From: Nemertoderma westbladi
Taxonomy: Eukaryota > Xenacoelomorpha > Nemertodermatida > Nemertodermatidae
Direction of reading: 5' to 3'
DNA: 64,000 bases
Assembly: GCA_032718475.1 (NCBI GenBank)
Contig: JAUCBJ010006829.1
Coordinates: 1 to 64,000, forward strand
Shown here: one piece after another, positions 36,261-47,065 of the stretch
How positions within the stretch are numbered: the first letter of the stretch is position 1
How the letters are laid out: every line of letters begins with the position of its first letter
Translations under genes and position numbers: made by a program
Notes under the pieces: generated by a model
Databases searched by the model: none
The model's input: the letters and a program-made list of their open reading frames with translations, nothing else
Told to the model about the DNA's origin: nothing

Positions 36261-37044
36261 ATTGATACAGTTCGGAGGGCGGGTTGACCTCAGGTGACTA
36301 GTGAAATGAATATTGTTATATTATTGAATATGGTTATTACACGTTTTCTCCCAACAGGGCTTCTTCAGGTAATTATGGAATTATTATGTAGGAACAGAGA
36401 AACTGCACTAAAACTAATACAGGACTATGTAAGGTCTACTAACTCAGTACAGCTGTGTACCGGTACAGAGTTGGACTAACTACTTTCTGACTGCTAATCT
36501 ACTGTATTACTAAGCTAATAAAAAGCATTGCACCTACTGTAGATTGAATTGTTAAAGGCGTGTGGTTTCAAATTGCGGAAAATACATTAGTTAGCAATAG
36601 TACATAAAACAATATAGAACACCCAAAAAAAAATATACAGAAGATTACAATTGAATAGTGCACCAAAATAATAAAAAAAAATAATACAAAATTTTGGGTG
36701 TACTATATTTTTTTGTGTACTATTATTGCTAACCAATGTATTTTCCGCAATTTGAAACCACACGCCTTTAACAATTAAATCTAGGTACAATGCTCTTTTT
36801 AGCTTAGTAATACAGTAGATTAGCAGTCAGAATGTAGTTAGTCCAGCTCTGTACCGGTAGACAGCTGTACTGAGTTAGTAGACCTTAAATAGTCCTGTCT
36901 TAGTTTTAGTGTAGTTTCTCTGTTCATACGTAATAATTCCATAATTACCTGAAGAAGCCCTGTTGGGAGAAAGCGTGTTATAACTGTTGTTATTAATTTC
37001 ATTAGTCACCTGAGGTCAACTCGCCCTACCCGAACTGTATCAAT
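36261..37044. mobile_element. 784-bp foldback element inside GPCR intron
   Basis: The two halves are reverse complements over about 350 bp each, starting ATTGATACAGTTCGG and ending CCGAACTGTATCAAT. A roughly 60-bp A/T-rich centre lies near 36610-36710. There is no transposase. Target duplication is not clear by eye. It lies between two GPCR exons and is probably a long-arm MITE or foldback transposon. Confidence 0.75.
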
Positions 37045-37169
37045 AGATAAGTTTCAAATCTCTTTTGGCTTATTTCAAAATATTGTATGTTTATGCTTCT
37101 GTCATCGGTTGGTTGTCAGGAAATTTGTTGGTATAATTAATTAATTATCTGATATGATTATCTACTTGC

Positions 37170-37276
37170 CTGCAGCTGGCATCGAAATGAAATTAGTTAT
37201 CAGGAAAAGAATCAAACATTTGTGTAACTTTTGTTGTATTACTGGGTAAACCATAGGCATCATAACTGCTATAAAC
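37170..37276 (-). CDS. GPCR exon (end of TM3, ICL2, TM4)
   Basis: Acceptor TTTTTTCCCGTTTAG precedes base 37276. The 107-base exon enters in phase 2 and leaves in phase 1. It reads FIAVMMPMVYPV followed by a TM4 helix (CLILFLITNFISMPAA). The first residues fit the segment just after the DR of the DRY/DRF box; the missing codon start would be in the upstream exon. The donor is CAG|GCAAGT, the consensus of rare GC-AG introns; the nearby GT four bases on would break the frame with the next exon. Exons for TM1 to early TM3 are not found in the window. Confidence 0.7.
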
Positions 37277-37374
37277 CTAAACGGGAAAAAATTATATTAA
37301 AATTTAATTTCAATTTCAATTTCACATGTAATTATTAATTAATTAATTAGTTATCACCAGGCGTGGACTAAACT

Positions 37375-37753
37375 CTTTATCTCCCCTTACATTTGTCTCA
37401 AACGTCCAGAACGCGGTGGACGTAATCAACGCTCACCTTTATGCTTCCCTTTTCAACCACCAATGTGTTCTCCGGATCCAACACCCCTCGTCTCACTGAA
37501 GCAACCCTCAAAGTCACAAAGGAAGTTTCCATCAACTAAAGATTCAGATGAACTCTTGGCATCATCAGTTTCTCAGAAACTTGATGATGGAGACGTGAGA
37601 GGATCCATCAGGATATCTGCCAGTAGTAGTGCCATTACCCCCTTTAATGATGTATCTCTGGAGAAGTTGATGCCAAAGCGCCCACCAGCCCCCCCCCCCA
37701 GATCGGCGCACTTTCCCATCTCCAGACCCCAGTTAGCCCACTCACAGTATCTG
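37375..37753 (+). mobile_element. RT-element fragment, N-terminal part
   Basis: One frame reads SQKLDDGDVRGSIRISASSS followed by AITPFNDVSLEKLMPKRPPA. This is typical of the segment just before the RT of the invertebrate elements whose C-terminal module appears at 23.5-31.2 kb; that link is from memory of family architecture. Upstream codons are in another frame. It is cut at 37753 by LTR-like sequence. Confidence 0.45.
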
Positions 37754-38588
37754 TGATGGAATCCTGGTTGGCAAGGGATCCCGACCGGGTTTACTTATGA
37801 CGTTTCCTATGCGTCGCAATTGCCGTGTTAGATAATACTGATGTACGAAGGCTCAGTAAATTAAGAGTTCTGATGTCTGATTATCGTTAAAGTATAATGG
37901 GTCAGAATATAGTTATAGGTAAAATGATCACAGCACCATCAGTATTAGTTACGGCTGATGGTGAAAACTGTTTATCGTCTAACATGAATAAATGACAACT
38001 AAATTATAACACACGTGACCATTAATATATATGTAAAGGGGGCAATACATTGCCTGTAGGCTGACATTTTTCTCTGGCCTCCAATCAATACACTCACAAA
38101 ACTGACATATGATGGCCTCCAATCGTGGGACTATCTTCTCTTGGACTAGTCTCCCAATCTGGCCCCATTGGGTTTGATCTCACTACCCAACCTTGGAAAA
38201 CCTTTGTTTCGGTATTCCAAGGTATGTGGCGTCTCTATTTAGATGATCGCTTCTTCATCACGCAATTTTAAATTGGGTACCATTATATCCGATCCGCCAG
38301 GCCCAATTTCTTCACTTCTCACACATCTCATTAGTCCCATAGGACTCATCCCTTATCCGACTTGCTCCCTTACATTTTCTGGATATCACACCCTTCACCA
38401 CTCAACCTCACCCTGTTCTCTCATCCTCACTCTCGTTGGGTTCCTACAGTCTCACATGCGTCATCACACATGACGCGATGACTGCGGTTATTATGGTCTC
38501 GTCCAGTGGTGTTTGTCTGTCATATTGTCACTAAGACCCCCCTCCCACTAGCTCGTTGAGATGGGGTATATCTGACTTTATTCGAACC
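37754..38588 (-). mobile_element. Part of an LTR of an older BEL-like element
   Basis: It starts TGATGGAATCCT, closely matching the TGATGGGATCCT end of the putative BEL-2 LTR at 52450, and has a similar pyrimidine-rich body. BEL-1 is inserted at its 38588 side, and a minus-strand BEL pol fragment appears beyond BEL-1 at 51540-51835. I infer one older minus-strand BEL split by BEL-1, with its integrase region lost. Confidence 0.45.
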
Positions 38589-39773
38589 TGTAAAAGCTTT
38601 TGCGGAATTAGCCGGTTATTTTCCCCGCAAAGTACTCTGTAGTTGGTTTAACAGGCATAAAAGGCCGTATCCTTACTGTACTGGTGTTTTAGTGGACATA
38701 CAAAGCCATTTCTTCTGTATGTCTACTTTAGCGGACATAATTAGCAATTCTATGACGCAATGCGCTAGATCCTCTTGAAACAGTGTAGTTACTATGACGA
38801 CAGCTAACAGCTGAGCTGTACACGTGTAGCTTTTTCCTTGTTCTCTGATGTTTCTTTGTTCGGTCAACCAATCAGAGCGATTCTCCTGCTTTTTGTACAG
38901 AAACCTCCGGGAAATCGCGCAATGCATTATGGGTCAATGTTTACATTTTGTCCTGAGCCCAGAAGACCGGCTTTTGGAATCTCTGTGTTTTCAGTCTTTA
39001 GCCCAACATTAGTAGGCTTAATTATAGAACGTATATCTGTTATCGAATCATAACAAACCATATCATAACTCACTAAACATATCAATCAAACTTAACTTAA
39101 CATTTTACTGCTATTTACTGTCGGTTATTCATTATATCTGTTGATGGAATATTATTATATTTGGAATACCGATAAATAATTACAAACCCTCAATCTTCTT
39201 GATATACTGAAGGTAAGAGAGACCGGTTACATATAACGATTGCGATTTACATTAAAGTGGTTTTGAAGTGAATCTAATGCTATTTCAAGGCACTACATGT
39301 ATTGGCTGTTGTTCTCTTTATATGTGACTAAAATTAGTGAAGGTCGGCAGATCAGTGTGCAGCATTGTGCAGTATTGTGTATGATTGTGACTGATAACAA
39401 AGCATCTCCTAAAGAATGCGCCATATACGTGAATCTATAGCCATCCCGTTGTGTCTAGTTTAAGTCATAACTCTGTTTACATATTTAGAGCGCCACGTCC
39501 TAAAGGAACTGTTAATATTTCCCGAAAGTGAATAATATTTGTCAGAGATTATATATTAACGATCAGTCGAATAATACAGTAGGCCTACACCGCAATACAA
39601 TTAGGCTTCCGAATCCAGTCTCCCAGGTATATCCAACGGGTGAATGATCGCGCATAGACTGGCTTCGGCTAATGTAGTGTATCAAATACTCGTCATAGGC
39701 TAAAGTCGATTTATTATCTAGAAGACATCCAAATTTGGCAGGTTAAACTGCTAAAGGTCTGAAAGCGCGAACA
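38589..39773 (+). repeat. BEL-1 5' LTR (1185 bp)
   Basis: It matches 50078-51261 with about 15 differences by eye, implying a fairly recent insertion. Boundaries are set by TG...CA ends and the GAACC duplication. The long minus-strand frame within it is not conserved as a known protein. Confidence 0.95.
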
Positions 39774-41869
39774 ATAACAGATATAGCTTCTGTATTGCAG
39801 TAGGCAATAAAGCTGAAGTACTGGCCAACCGGTACCTAGTAGGCCTGACTACCTAACCACCCGGACCGGTACCTACAGCAGTACAGGTACAGCAGCAGTA
39901 TTATTCGATTTTAATAATTATATACCAGTAGGCCCTAATATTTAATCAGGGACTGCAGCCCTGGTTTTTTATTGGGATTTTACTTATTTCTGTCAGTTTT
40001 ATTTACTTGTAGGTTAATATTGAGCAGAAGACGTGTAAGCCTGCCCAGATTGTATAGATAATTTGTAGGCTGGACTGTTGTCTGACTGTTGTTAAGTCTG
40101 AAGGGACTGTAGTGTGTGTAGAGCGTATGTCCGAAAAAGTACTAGTTAGGAAAGTAGGGGCTTCCAGAGCTGTGAGGTAAACCCCCTCGAAAGAATAAGT
40201 CGTACTACTCGGTTAGAACGCATACTAACTAACCATTTCGGAGTCTGCATATACTGTAGTGTATTTAGGCTTGATAGTAGTCTGCCAGCGTTTGGTCTGT
40301 ATTTTGTTTGTGTAGTTTGTACGTAGCGTAATATTTCTTATTTAGATAATTTGTAGGCTGGATTTTGCCTGGCTGTTGTTAGGTCTAAAGAGATTTCGGT
40401 GTGTGTAGAGTGTATGTCCGATAAAGTGCCAGTTGGGAACGTAGGGGCTTCCAGAGCTGTGAGGTAAACCCCCTCGAAAGAATAAGTCGTACTACTCGGT
40501 TAGAACGCATACTAACTAACCATTTCGGAGTCTGTATATACCGTAGTTTGTTTAGGCTTGATAGTAGTCTGTCAGCATTTGGTCTGCATTTTGTTTGAGT
40601 AGTCTGTACGCGTAGCGTAATATTTATTATTCAGAGTTTATGCGATTATTCGCAACATTCATATCCCCAAGTTAATTCCTACAGTAATTGTGCTTGTTAT
40701 ATATACCGTTATAGTTAAACTAACCCCGGTACTACATCAGGGCTGCTTGGCGTAGGTAAAGACTGGTGATTTTGTGCCCCGGTCACTCCAGCAGATACCA
40801 TGGTTCTTTTAGCTGTTCAAGTATTTTAACTACTGATTATTTGTTGTATAAGTACTTGTACCTAATTTAGGGTTTAGTGTACAGTGCTTTCCGAAGGTAA
40901 TTAGTGTGTAGGCAGTATATTTGTGTTGTAAAGTGGTTAATAGGCACGTTGGTTCTGGTAGACCGCGGTAATTAACTTCTAGGTAAGAACACTCCGTGAT
41001 ACATAACGTAGTACTTATAGCGATACGGCTATAAGTCGTCAGACGGTGGTATTTTCCTATCTGGACAACGCAGTATATTTACTACTACTTATTATTTTCA
41101 AATACCGTAGTACCCTGTCCGTTTGTAATAACCAGATATTCTAACCCTTTGTTAGGCTGGTTTGTAGACTTCTTGTAAAATTACCCTAAAAATTCGTACG
41201 TGTAAATTTTGTGTTTATTTAGAGATTGTAATCTCACCCCGAATTGTACGTAATTTGTAGTATTAAGTAACTTAGGTAAATTAGAATTATTTGTTTTTAG
41301 TGTCCAACAAGTAGCACTTCACTGAGAGCGCACAGCTTCTGTGTAGTGACTCCTTCCCAGAAATAATAACATTTATTTCAAACATTGACAAACCCATTAA
41401 ACGGGTATATATATATTATAAATCAACTCAAACGATTTATAAATAGTAGGCCTGTCTTACAACAATTAGGTCTTAATGTCAGTTGGACTACTGCTTAAAT
41501 AACGGTAATCAAGTAAAGTAAAGTAACCAAGTAACCCCTAAAATTCAGAAATTCAATTATTCTAAAATAATTGACATGCCGGTATTTACAATAGGCTTAT
41601 TATATTTATTTCCATAAATTTAGGCTGAAATTATACTGGTATTCTGTAATTAATTCTAGTTCATAATTATACTTATCTATACTATAAGTATCCAACAGTA
41701 CTATAAGGTCCAATACCGTAGGTCTATCATAGGCACTCGAGCTCAGGTCAAGCGGGACCAAGAAGCAGCGGAACAGCAACAACCCGCGAGCCGAGAACTT
41801 ATTTCTCAGCGGCCCGACAGCTCCGGTAGTGCGGATACTGTAGAGCTGACACCCGAGCACGGAGCAAAG
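39774..41869 (+). other. BEL-1 leader with 288-bp tandem duplication
   Basis: An untranslated leader before the gag ATG. A 288-bp unit is repeated twice (about 40057-40344 and 40345-40632). Both copies share GGGGCTTCCAGAGCTGTGAG and GGTTAGAACGCATACTAACT. Packaging or translation signals would be expected here in LTR elements, but none is identified. Confidence 0.7.
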
Positions 41870-44800
41870 ATGACAGATGCGGTTTATTCGGATCCCCTTC
41901 TCATCCTTCCTGCAGCCGTACTCACTAGGTTATTGATTGCGGTGGAGGAACACCAGATCGATTGGGGGAGAAATAAGCGATCGACTAAGGATAGTTATGC
42001 GGGATACACAAGGGAAGAACTGAAGTCTATTGTCGAGTCGCAATGGAACTTCCCCGGACCCGGACTCCCGTTTGACTTATCAGAAGCTGCCTGGGAAGAC
42101 ATACACAGGATGGGAGTAACCAAGGAAACCATCGATCCAGCTGTGTGGAAGAGGTCCGCAGCCGGATACGTACAGGGATTCTTCAGCTCCATGGAGCGAT
42201 TAGAAGAACAATTGTTTAGACAACCACAAGGACCTCAAGAGCAGGGAGAGCTGCTTTATCAAGTTCGAGAAAGAATTCTAAGAATGAGACTAATCCTATC
42301 GGCCTTTGAGGAGGCTTCGAAAAGGAAACAAGACACGTCGTTGCAAGTTGCCGTAAAGACTTGGTTACAGCGGGTGAGTCTCCAAGTTCAAAGAACTGCC
42401 CCATGGAAATCTCAGTTAGCTGAGCGCTCAACCCATGGAGAATCCACAGACGCTACATTTTCCCAAGTGGAAAGTGAAGCTACGGTGGAGAAACCGCATA
42501 AGAGGGATGCTATTGACATCTATCTGTCGGACTATCAACGTTTTGTAGGAGATGAAGAGTTGAGGAGAAGGCTAGATGGACTTAGCCCTAATAGTGAAGG
42601 AGCCAAGCTTGTGTTGGACGCAATCGATGTGGATAGGTTAGCTGCGAACCAAGCTAAATTCAATGAAAGCATCCGCATCACTAAGGTTCAAGAGGAACAA
42701 GTAAGGAAAAAACGTATAGAAGACAGAAAGACAGCAGCAGCGGCAGCGGCAGAAGTAGAAGCGGAAAGAAAGGCAGCAGAAGTGGAAAGAAAAGCGGCCG
42801 AAGCGGAAAGAAAGGCGGCAATGGCATCGGCCGAAGCAGAAAGAAAAGCGGCAGTGGCAGAGGCAGAACGGAGGGCATCTGAAGAGACAACCCAACTAGA
42901 GTTGGAAAATCTTCAAGAGAGGCAGGACAACTTCAATAAACAGTTAACAGCTAGTCAAATGCAGATGATGAGTCGATCTACTCCCAAACGACAGGGATAT
43001 ACATCATCTGAGGAAGGCGATACCACCGATACTGAAGGTGGAGGAAATAGATCTCGTCTCAGCAGATGTAGAAGGATGTCCCAACGTCAGAAATTGCCTG
43101 ATTTGCCCCCAACTGTTCGAAAACAACTAGCTAGCACAGACTTAGGTAGTACAGAACCCCTAGACCAAATTATTAAAATAGACAGACTCCCTACTATAGT
43201 AGATGAGCCTGAAATAATTAGGCCTGTTCTCGAAGCCACCACTTTGGTGATAGAGACACCTGTACTCCCAGAACCTACCTCTAGATTCCCTTTGCATAGC
43301 ACTAAGCTACCTGTGCCCAGCAGAACAGCCCAGGAGACAGTTCATGTCCTGGACTCCGAGCGAAATATTAATGATTTGCCGCCCGTTGTCCCTCGTCCGC
43401 CCGCTACAACGTTGGCGACTCCCGCTTCGGCGGTCAAGTGGGTGGATGAGAGACAGCGGGGGATGGATCTCCTGCTCGGGCAGATGCAGGAGACTGTTAA
43501 GCAGTTCAAGGGCACAGTAAGGGAAAGTAGGTTAGAGTTGCAAGAAGTGCAGCAAAGTATCGCGTTAGAACGCGATAAATTAGTAAATACACAAAAGGGT
43601 ATACCACCACCCCCGGTAACAATGTGTCAACCTGTTAGGTCTGAAGTATCTCATGCGCAAGGTGTGGAGCCTACACGCATCTATACTGCTAGCGAAGTAG
43701 AAACTCCTATAGTGAACCCTATTAAGGGTAATTATAAACCTGTTGACAATGATATTCCCTATAGACCTGATCATAATCCGAGAAATTTATATACCGATAA
43801 CTCGATATTAAATAACACGATGGCCCAAGAAAATTTTACGCGTCAAATGGCTAGAACCGAAGCCCGTCAAGCGGTAAAGGTGGGAGAGATAGTCAAGTTC
43901 AATGGAGATGAGATGAAATGGTTACCTTTTAATGAATATTACAAAGATAACATACAGAACTCTGTGCTATCTAATGGAGAGAAACTTAGATTCCTCATCG
44001 AGTGCTTGGAAGGATCTCCCAAGTTAATGGCGTTAAAGTTTATTGGACATCCAGATGGATTAAGACAAGTTTGGGATACACTAAACATCAGGTATGGTAA
44101 TAGGAATAACATAGCTAAATATTTGTATGCAAAATTAGTAGCGCCCCGAAAGTTCATTAGTAGCGGGATAATAGAGTTTTCCGATGAGATTCAAGAGATC
44201 TGTAGACAATTAGATTGGTTAGGTAAGTCTCATGAATATCAGAGTTCTATGGTTATTGGAGCCGTGGCTTCTACTTTACCGAAGGGTGGAGTAGGTACAC
44301 GCTGGGATAAGAAAGTGTTATATATGATGGAACAACAACGACGAGACCCTACCATGTCTGATCTCATGTCATTCTTAGATGGAGAAGTGAAATTACAGCT
44401 CCTAAAGCAGTCCAGAGAGAAGACACCGGAAAACAAGGTAAGTGAGAAACCCGTTTCTAGGAGAAAGGTAACACCAGTGTGTTATACCGACGACGGCGAA
44501 AGCCAGACTTCTCAAGGGGAGGATAGCGGGAAAGACACTGAAAGATCTTATTATGTCAATAAAACGCCTAAAGAACAGGTAAGTAAATTCAAGTCTCGAA
44601 CCAATGACAGGAGAGAACAGGTAAGAAAAACTCCTCCTACGTCTCCTAAGAGAATTCAGGTGAGAAAGCCCGAAGAAAGAACGAGTGTACACCATGTTAT
44701 TCAAAATAAGGTAAGTAACATAAAACCGAAATGTGTGCTATGTGACGGGACCCACCGTTTGAATATGTATGATGAATTCCTGAAGCAATCATTAACGGAG

Positions 44801-45043
44801 AGACGGGAAGTCATGTGGGATAAGCGGTTGTGTTATAATTGCCTCAGACAAGGACACCAACGGCGAACCTGTTACTCCGACACAAGGTGTGCAAAGTGCG
44901 GTGCGAAACATCATATCTTGTTGCACACTGAATTTGAGCGAAACAGCCAGAGTCAGGTAAGTGATTCCGAACTACATGTCCAATTCAGTGATGTGAACGA
45001 CACTGACCAAAGTTCTGAGATGGAAGGATTCTATACGGATTAA
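41870..45043 (+). CDS. gag: BEL-1 gag (1057 residues)
   Basis: ATG at 41870 opens an uninterrupted frame to TAA 45041-45043. The capsid-like core of BEL gags starts near residue 676 (KFNGDEMKWLPFNEYY) and runs through a YGN block near 745. Zinc knuckles lie near the C-terminus: C955, C958, H962, then Tyr where the fourth ligand is expected (967), followed by CYNCLRQGHQRRTC and CAKCGAKHH. About 670 residues precede the capsid region, including an Ala/Glu/Arg-rich coiled-coil with ERKAAE repeats near 287-345. That extension is unusual for the family and I do not recognise it. gag and pol share a frame. Confidence 0.9.
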   Translation: MTDAVYSDPLLILPAAVLTRLLIAVEEHQIDWGRNKRSTKDSYAGYTREELKSIVESQWNFPGPGLPFDLSEAAWEDIHRMGVTKETIDPAVWKRSAAGYVQGFFSSMERLEEQLFRQPQGPQEQGELLYQVRERILRMRLILSAFEEASKRKQDTSLQVAVKTWLQRVSLQVQRTAPWKSQLAERSTHGESTDATFSQVESEATVEKPHKRDAIDIYLSDYQRFVGDEELRRRLDGLSPNSEGAKLVLDAIDVDRLAANQAKFNESIRITKVQEEQVRKKRIEDRKTAAAAAAEVEAERKAAEVERKAAEAERKAAMASAEAERKAAVAEAERRASEETTQLELENLQERQDNFNKQLTASQMQMMSRSTPKRQGYTSSEEGDTTDTEGGGNRSRLSRCRRMSQRQKLPDLPPTVRKQLASTDLGSTEPLDQIIKIDRLPTIVDEPEIIRPVLEATTLVIETPVLPEPTSRFPLHSTKLPVPSRTAQETVHVLDSERNINDLPPVVPRPPATTLATPASAVKWVDERQRGMDLLLGQMQETVKQFKGTVRESRLELQEVQQSIALERDKLVNTQKGIPPPPVTMCQPVRSEVSHAQGVEPTRIYTASEVETPIVNPIKGNYKPVDNDIPYRPDHNPRNLYTDNSILNNTMAQENFTRQMARTEARQAVKVGEIVKFNGDEMKWLPFNEYYKDNIQNSVLSNGEKLRFLIECLEGSPKLMALKFIGHPDGLRQVWDTLNIRYGNRNNIAKYLYAKLVAPRKFISSGIIEFSDEIQEICRQLDWLGKSHEYQSSMVIGAVASTLPKGGVGTRWDKKVLYMMEQQRRDPTMSDLMSFLDGEVKLQLLKQSREKTPENKVSEKPVSRRKVTPVCYTDDGESQTSQGEDSGKDTERSYYVNKTPKEQVSKFKSRTNDRREQVRKTPPTSPKRIQVRKPEERTSVHHVIQNKVSNIKPKCVLCDGTHRLNMYDEFLKQSLTERREVMWDKRLCYNCLRQGHQRRTCYSDTRCAKCGAKHHILLHTEFERNSQSQVSDSELHVQFSDVNDTDQSSEMEGFYTD
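44437..44959 (+). promoter_or_regulatory. Cluster of six consensus splice-donor sequences in gag
   Basis: MAG|GTRAGW matches occur with GT at 44438, 44579, 44621, 44660, 44711 and 44957. All split the codon frame identically as K/Q, then V-S or V-R. The nine-base consensus is expected far less than once in this length. Function is inference only. Confidence 0.5.
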
Positions 45044-45070
45044 TTCTCCGACGAAGATGAATCCTGTTAC

Positions 45071-46288
45071 ATGATAAATACCGCAGTGTATCGAGCACTT
45101 ACGTATGAAAAAGACACAGACAGCGACCTCATCCTAACTACTTCTGATCAACAACCATCTTGGAAAGCGCCAACTTCCAATGTAGGAATCCGAGAATTTC
45201 CTGTAGTACAGTTAAGGGTCCACGGACCTAAAAGGAGTTATATAGTGAACGCCCTTCTTGACTCCGGTAGTACAGGAACATTCATTGACAAAGAACTAGC
45301 CGAAGACATCTTTGCTGGACAACCCAAGTTCCGAACTAAGCTAAACATGTCAGGAATTATGCAGGTTTGGAAATCTACAGTAATAGCGGATTATTATGTA
45401 GGTGCGTTGTCCACACCCCAGGATGAACTAGGAGAACATAGTATAAGGTCAGTAAAGATGGTGGCGATAAAGAACTTCGCTACCAGCCAAGTGGAACCTT
45501 ATAACTGGGATGAGGACGATTTCACCCAGCAGCTTGAAATACCTAGATTCAACACCGATTACCCTGGAGTGCAAATACTCATCGGTCAAAACGCGCATGA
45601 AGCGCTCGAGACATTGGAGAAACGGCCTGCTCAACCGCAACCACTACAAGCTTATGCGGGAAGAACTAGAGTGGGTTGGTACTTTACTGGCCCTTCCCGT
45701 AGAACTCTCATGGAAAGATTACCGAAAGATCAGGTATATCAAGTAAGAGAATGGGAAGTTGAGAGCAGTGAGTTAGACGATCCAACTGAGGGAACACCAT
45801 ACTCCTCAGATAATGACGATGTCCACCAACTCTTCGACGAGGAGAATACCATTGATCTCCTTAAGGAAAACGAGACTTGGCAAAACCAAGTGAACTTATG
45901 TCAGCTCCTCCGTCCATCAGAACGAGACGTCTATAACGACGAACTGAATGACTTCATTGAACGTTGTAATGCCAAGACTCGGGATGAACACGCCGTACGA
46001 TTCTTTACTCAAGAGGCTGTAGAGCCCAATTCCTACGATAAGGCCCTATCGGTAGAAGAAGAAAGAGCCAAGCAGATCCAAGAGACAACTACACGTTTTC
46101 TTAAAGATCAAGGTAGATATGAAATCGGTCTACCTTTCCAAAAGCGAGAACCAAAGTTCATAAACAACAGACCCTTGGCGGAGAAAAGAATTGCTCAACT
46201 ACATCAACGCCTTACGGCAAATTCTTCAGCTAAAGAAATGTATCAAACGCAGTTGAAGAAATTTATTAGCAAGGGATATGCGGAGTGA
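45071..46288 (+). pseudogene. pol: BEL-1 pol part 1: protease and start of RT
   Basis: This is in the same frame as gag, beyond its TAA; the frame is open from 45044. The aspartic protease has ALLDSGSTGTFID with the catalytic D-S-G at residues 64-66 counted from the ATG at 45071. The N-terminal RT region follows (FQKREPKFINNRPLAEKRI). It ends at an in-frame TGA at 46286-46288, with frame unchanged on the far side, so the break is a substitution rather than an indel. Confidence 0.85.
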
Positions 46289-46375
46289 GTACCGGAAGAA
46301 ACACCTATAACTGAGAGAACGTATTATTTAACTCACCATTACGTTCCCAAACCCGGTAAACCCCATGAGGTACGA

Positions 46376-46966
46376 GTGGTGTTTGACGGCTCCGCCCTCT
46401 ATATGGGCCAATCCCTTAATTCCGAATTGTTACCCGGACCCAACTTACTCCAATCCTTGTTGGGAATACTCTTAAGATTAAGACAATATTCAATCGCTTT
46501 CGCTTCAGATATAGAAGGCATGTTCTTACAAGTCAAGGCGCTGGATATGGATCGAGATAGCCTACGATTTCTGTGGTGGCCTGAAGGAGACCTCAACCAG
46601 AAACCGGTGGAGTACTGGATGACCATCCAGGCTTTTGGGATAATCTCAAGCCCTTCAAACGCCTGTTCAGTGGTGCGCACCACTGCGGATGACAACCGAG
46701 AAGCCTTCTCTAAAGAGGTGATTGACAACATCAAACGGGATATATACATGGACGACAATCTAAAGTCCCTTCCATCAGTCAAAGAAGCCATTGATGTCGC
46801 TAAAGGAACGGTAGAGTGCTTAAAAAGAGGTGGATTTCGATTAACTAAATTCACCAGCAACTCCCGTGAGTTTCTGGAATCGATCCCGGTAGAAGATCGA
46901 GGAGCGAAAGACCTAGATCTAATCAAAGATGATCTTCCAGAAACCAAGACACTTGGTTTGAAATAG
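46376..46966 (+). pseudogene. pol: BEL-1 pol part 2: RT palm with YMDD
   Basis: The RT catalytic core has FASDIEGMF with the motif A Asp at residue 45 and IYMDDNLKS with YMDD at 124-127 (numbered from 46376). It is in the gag frame. An in-frame TAG at 46964-46966 ends this stretch, and the same frame reopens just beyond it. The catalytic residues themselves are intact. Confidence 0.9.
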
Positions 46967-47065
46967 GACACAGAGAGAGATATCCTGTTTTTCCAGCTAA
47001 AACAGCGAGATAATCCAGTTCGGACTAAACGGATTTGTTTAAGTATCCTGAGCACTTATTTCGGA

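Noticed and set aside
38673-39053. ORFs repeated in both BEL-1 LTRs (minus 84 aa and plus 71 aa)
   Set aside because: They are duplicated only because the LTRs are; short, with no domain and no supportive signals.
39774-39800. tRNA primer binding site after the BEL-1 5' LTR
   Set aside because: No TGG-type complement to a tRNA 3' end is visible immediately downstream; left unannotated.
41606-41860. 84-codon minus-strand ORF just upstream of gag, considered as a missing GPCR exon
   Set aside because: It lies inside the BEL-1 leader, has no transmembrane pattern and no matching phase.
42638-42895. Cys/Arg-rich minus-strand ORFs inside BEL-1 gag
   Set aside because: They are the antisense of the ERKAAE coiled-coil codons; low-complexity shadow frames.
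46399-47055. 218-codon minus-strand ORF across BEL-1 RT
   Set aside because: It is antisense of the conserved RT frame containing YMDD; codon shadow.
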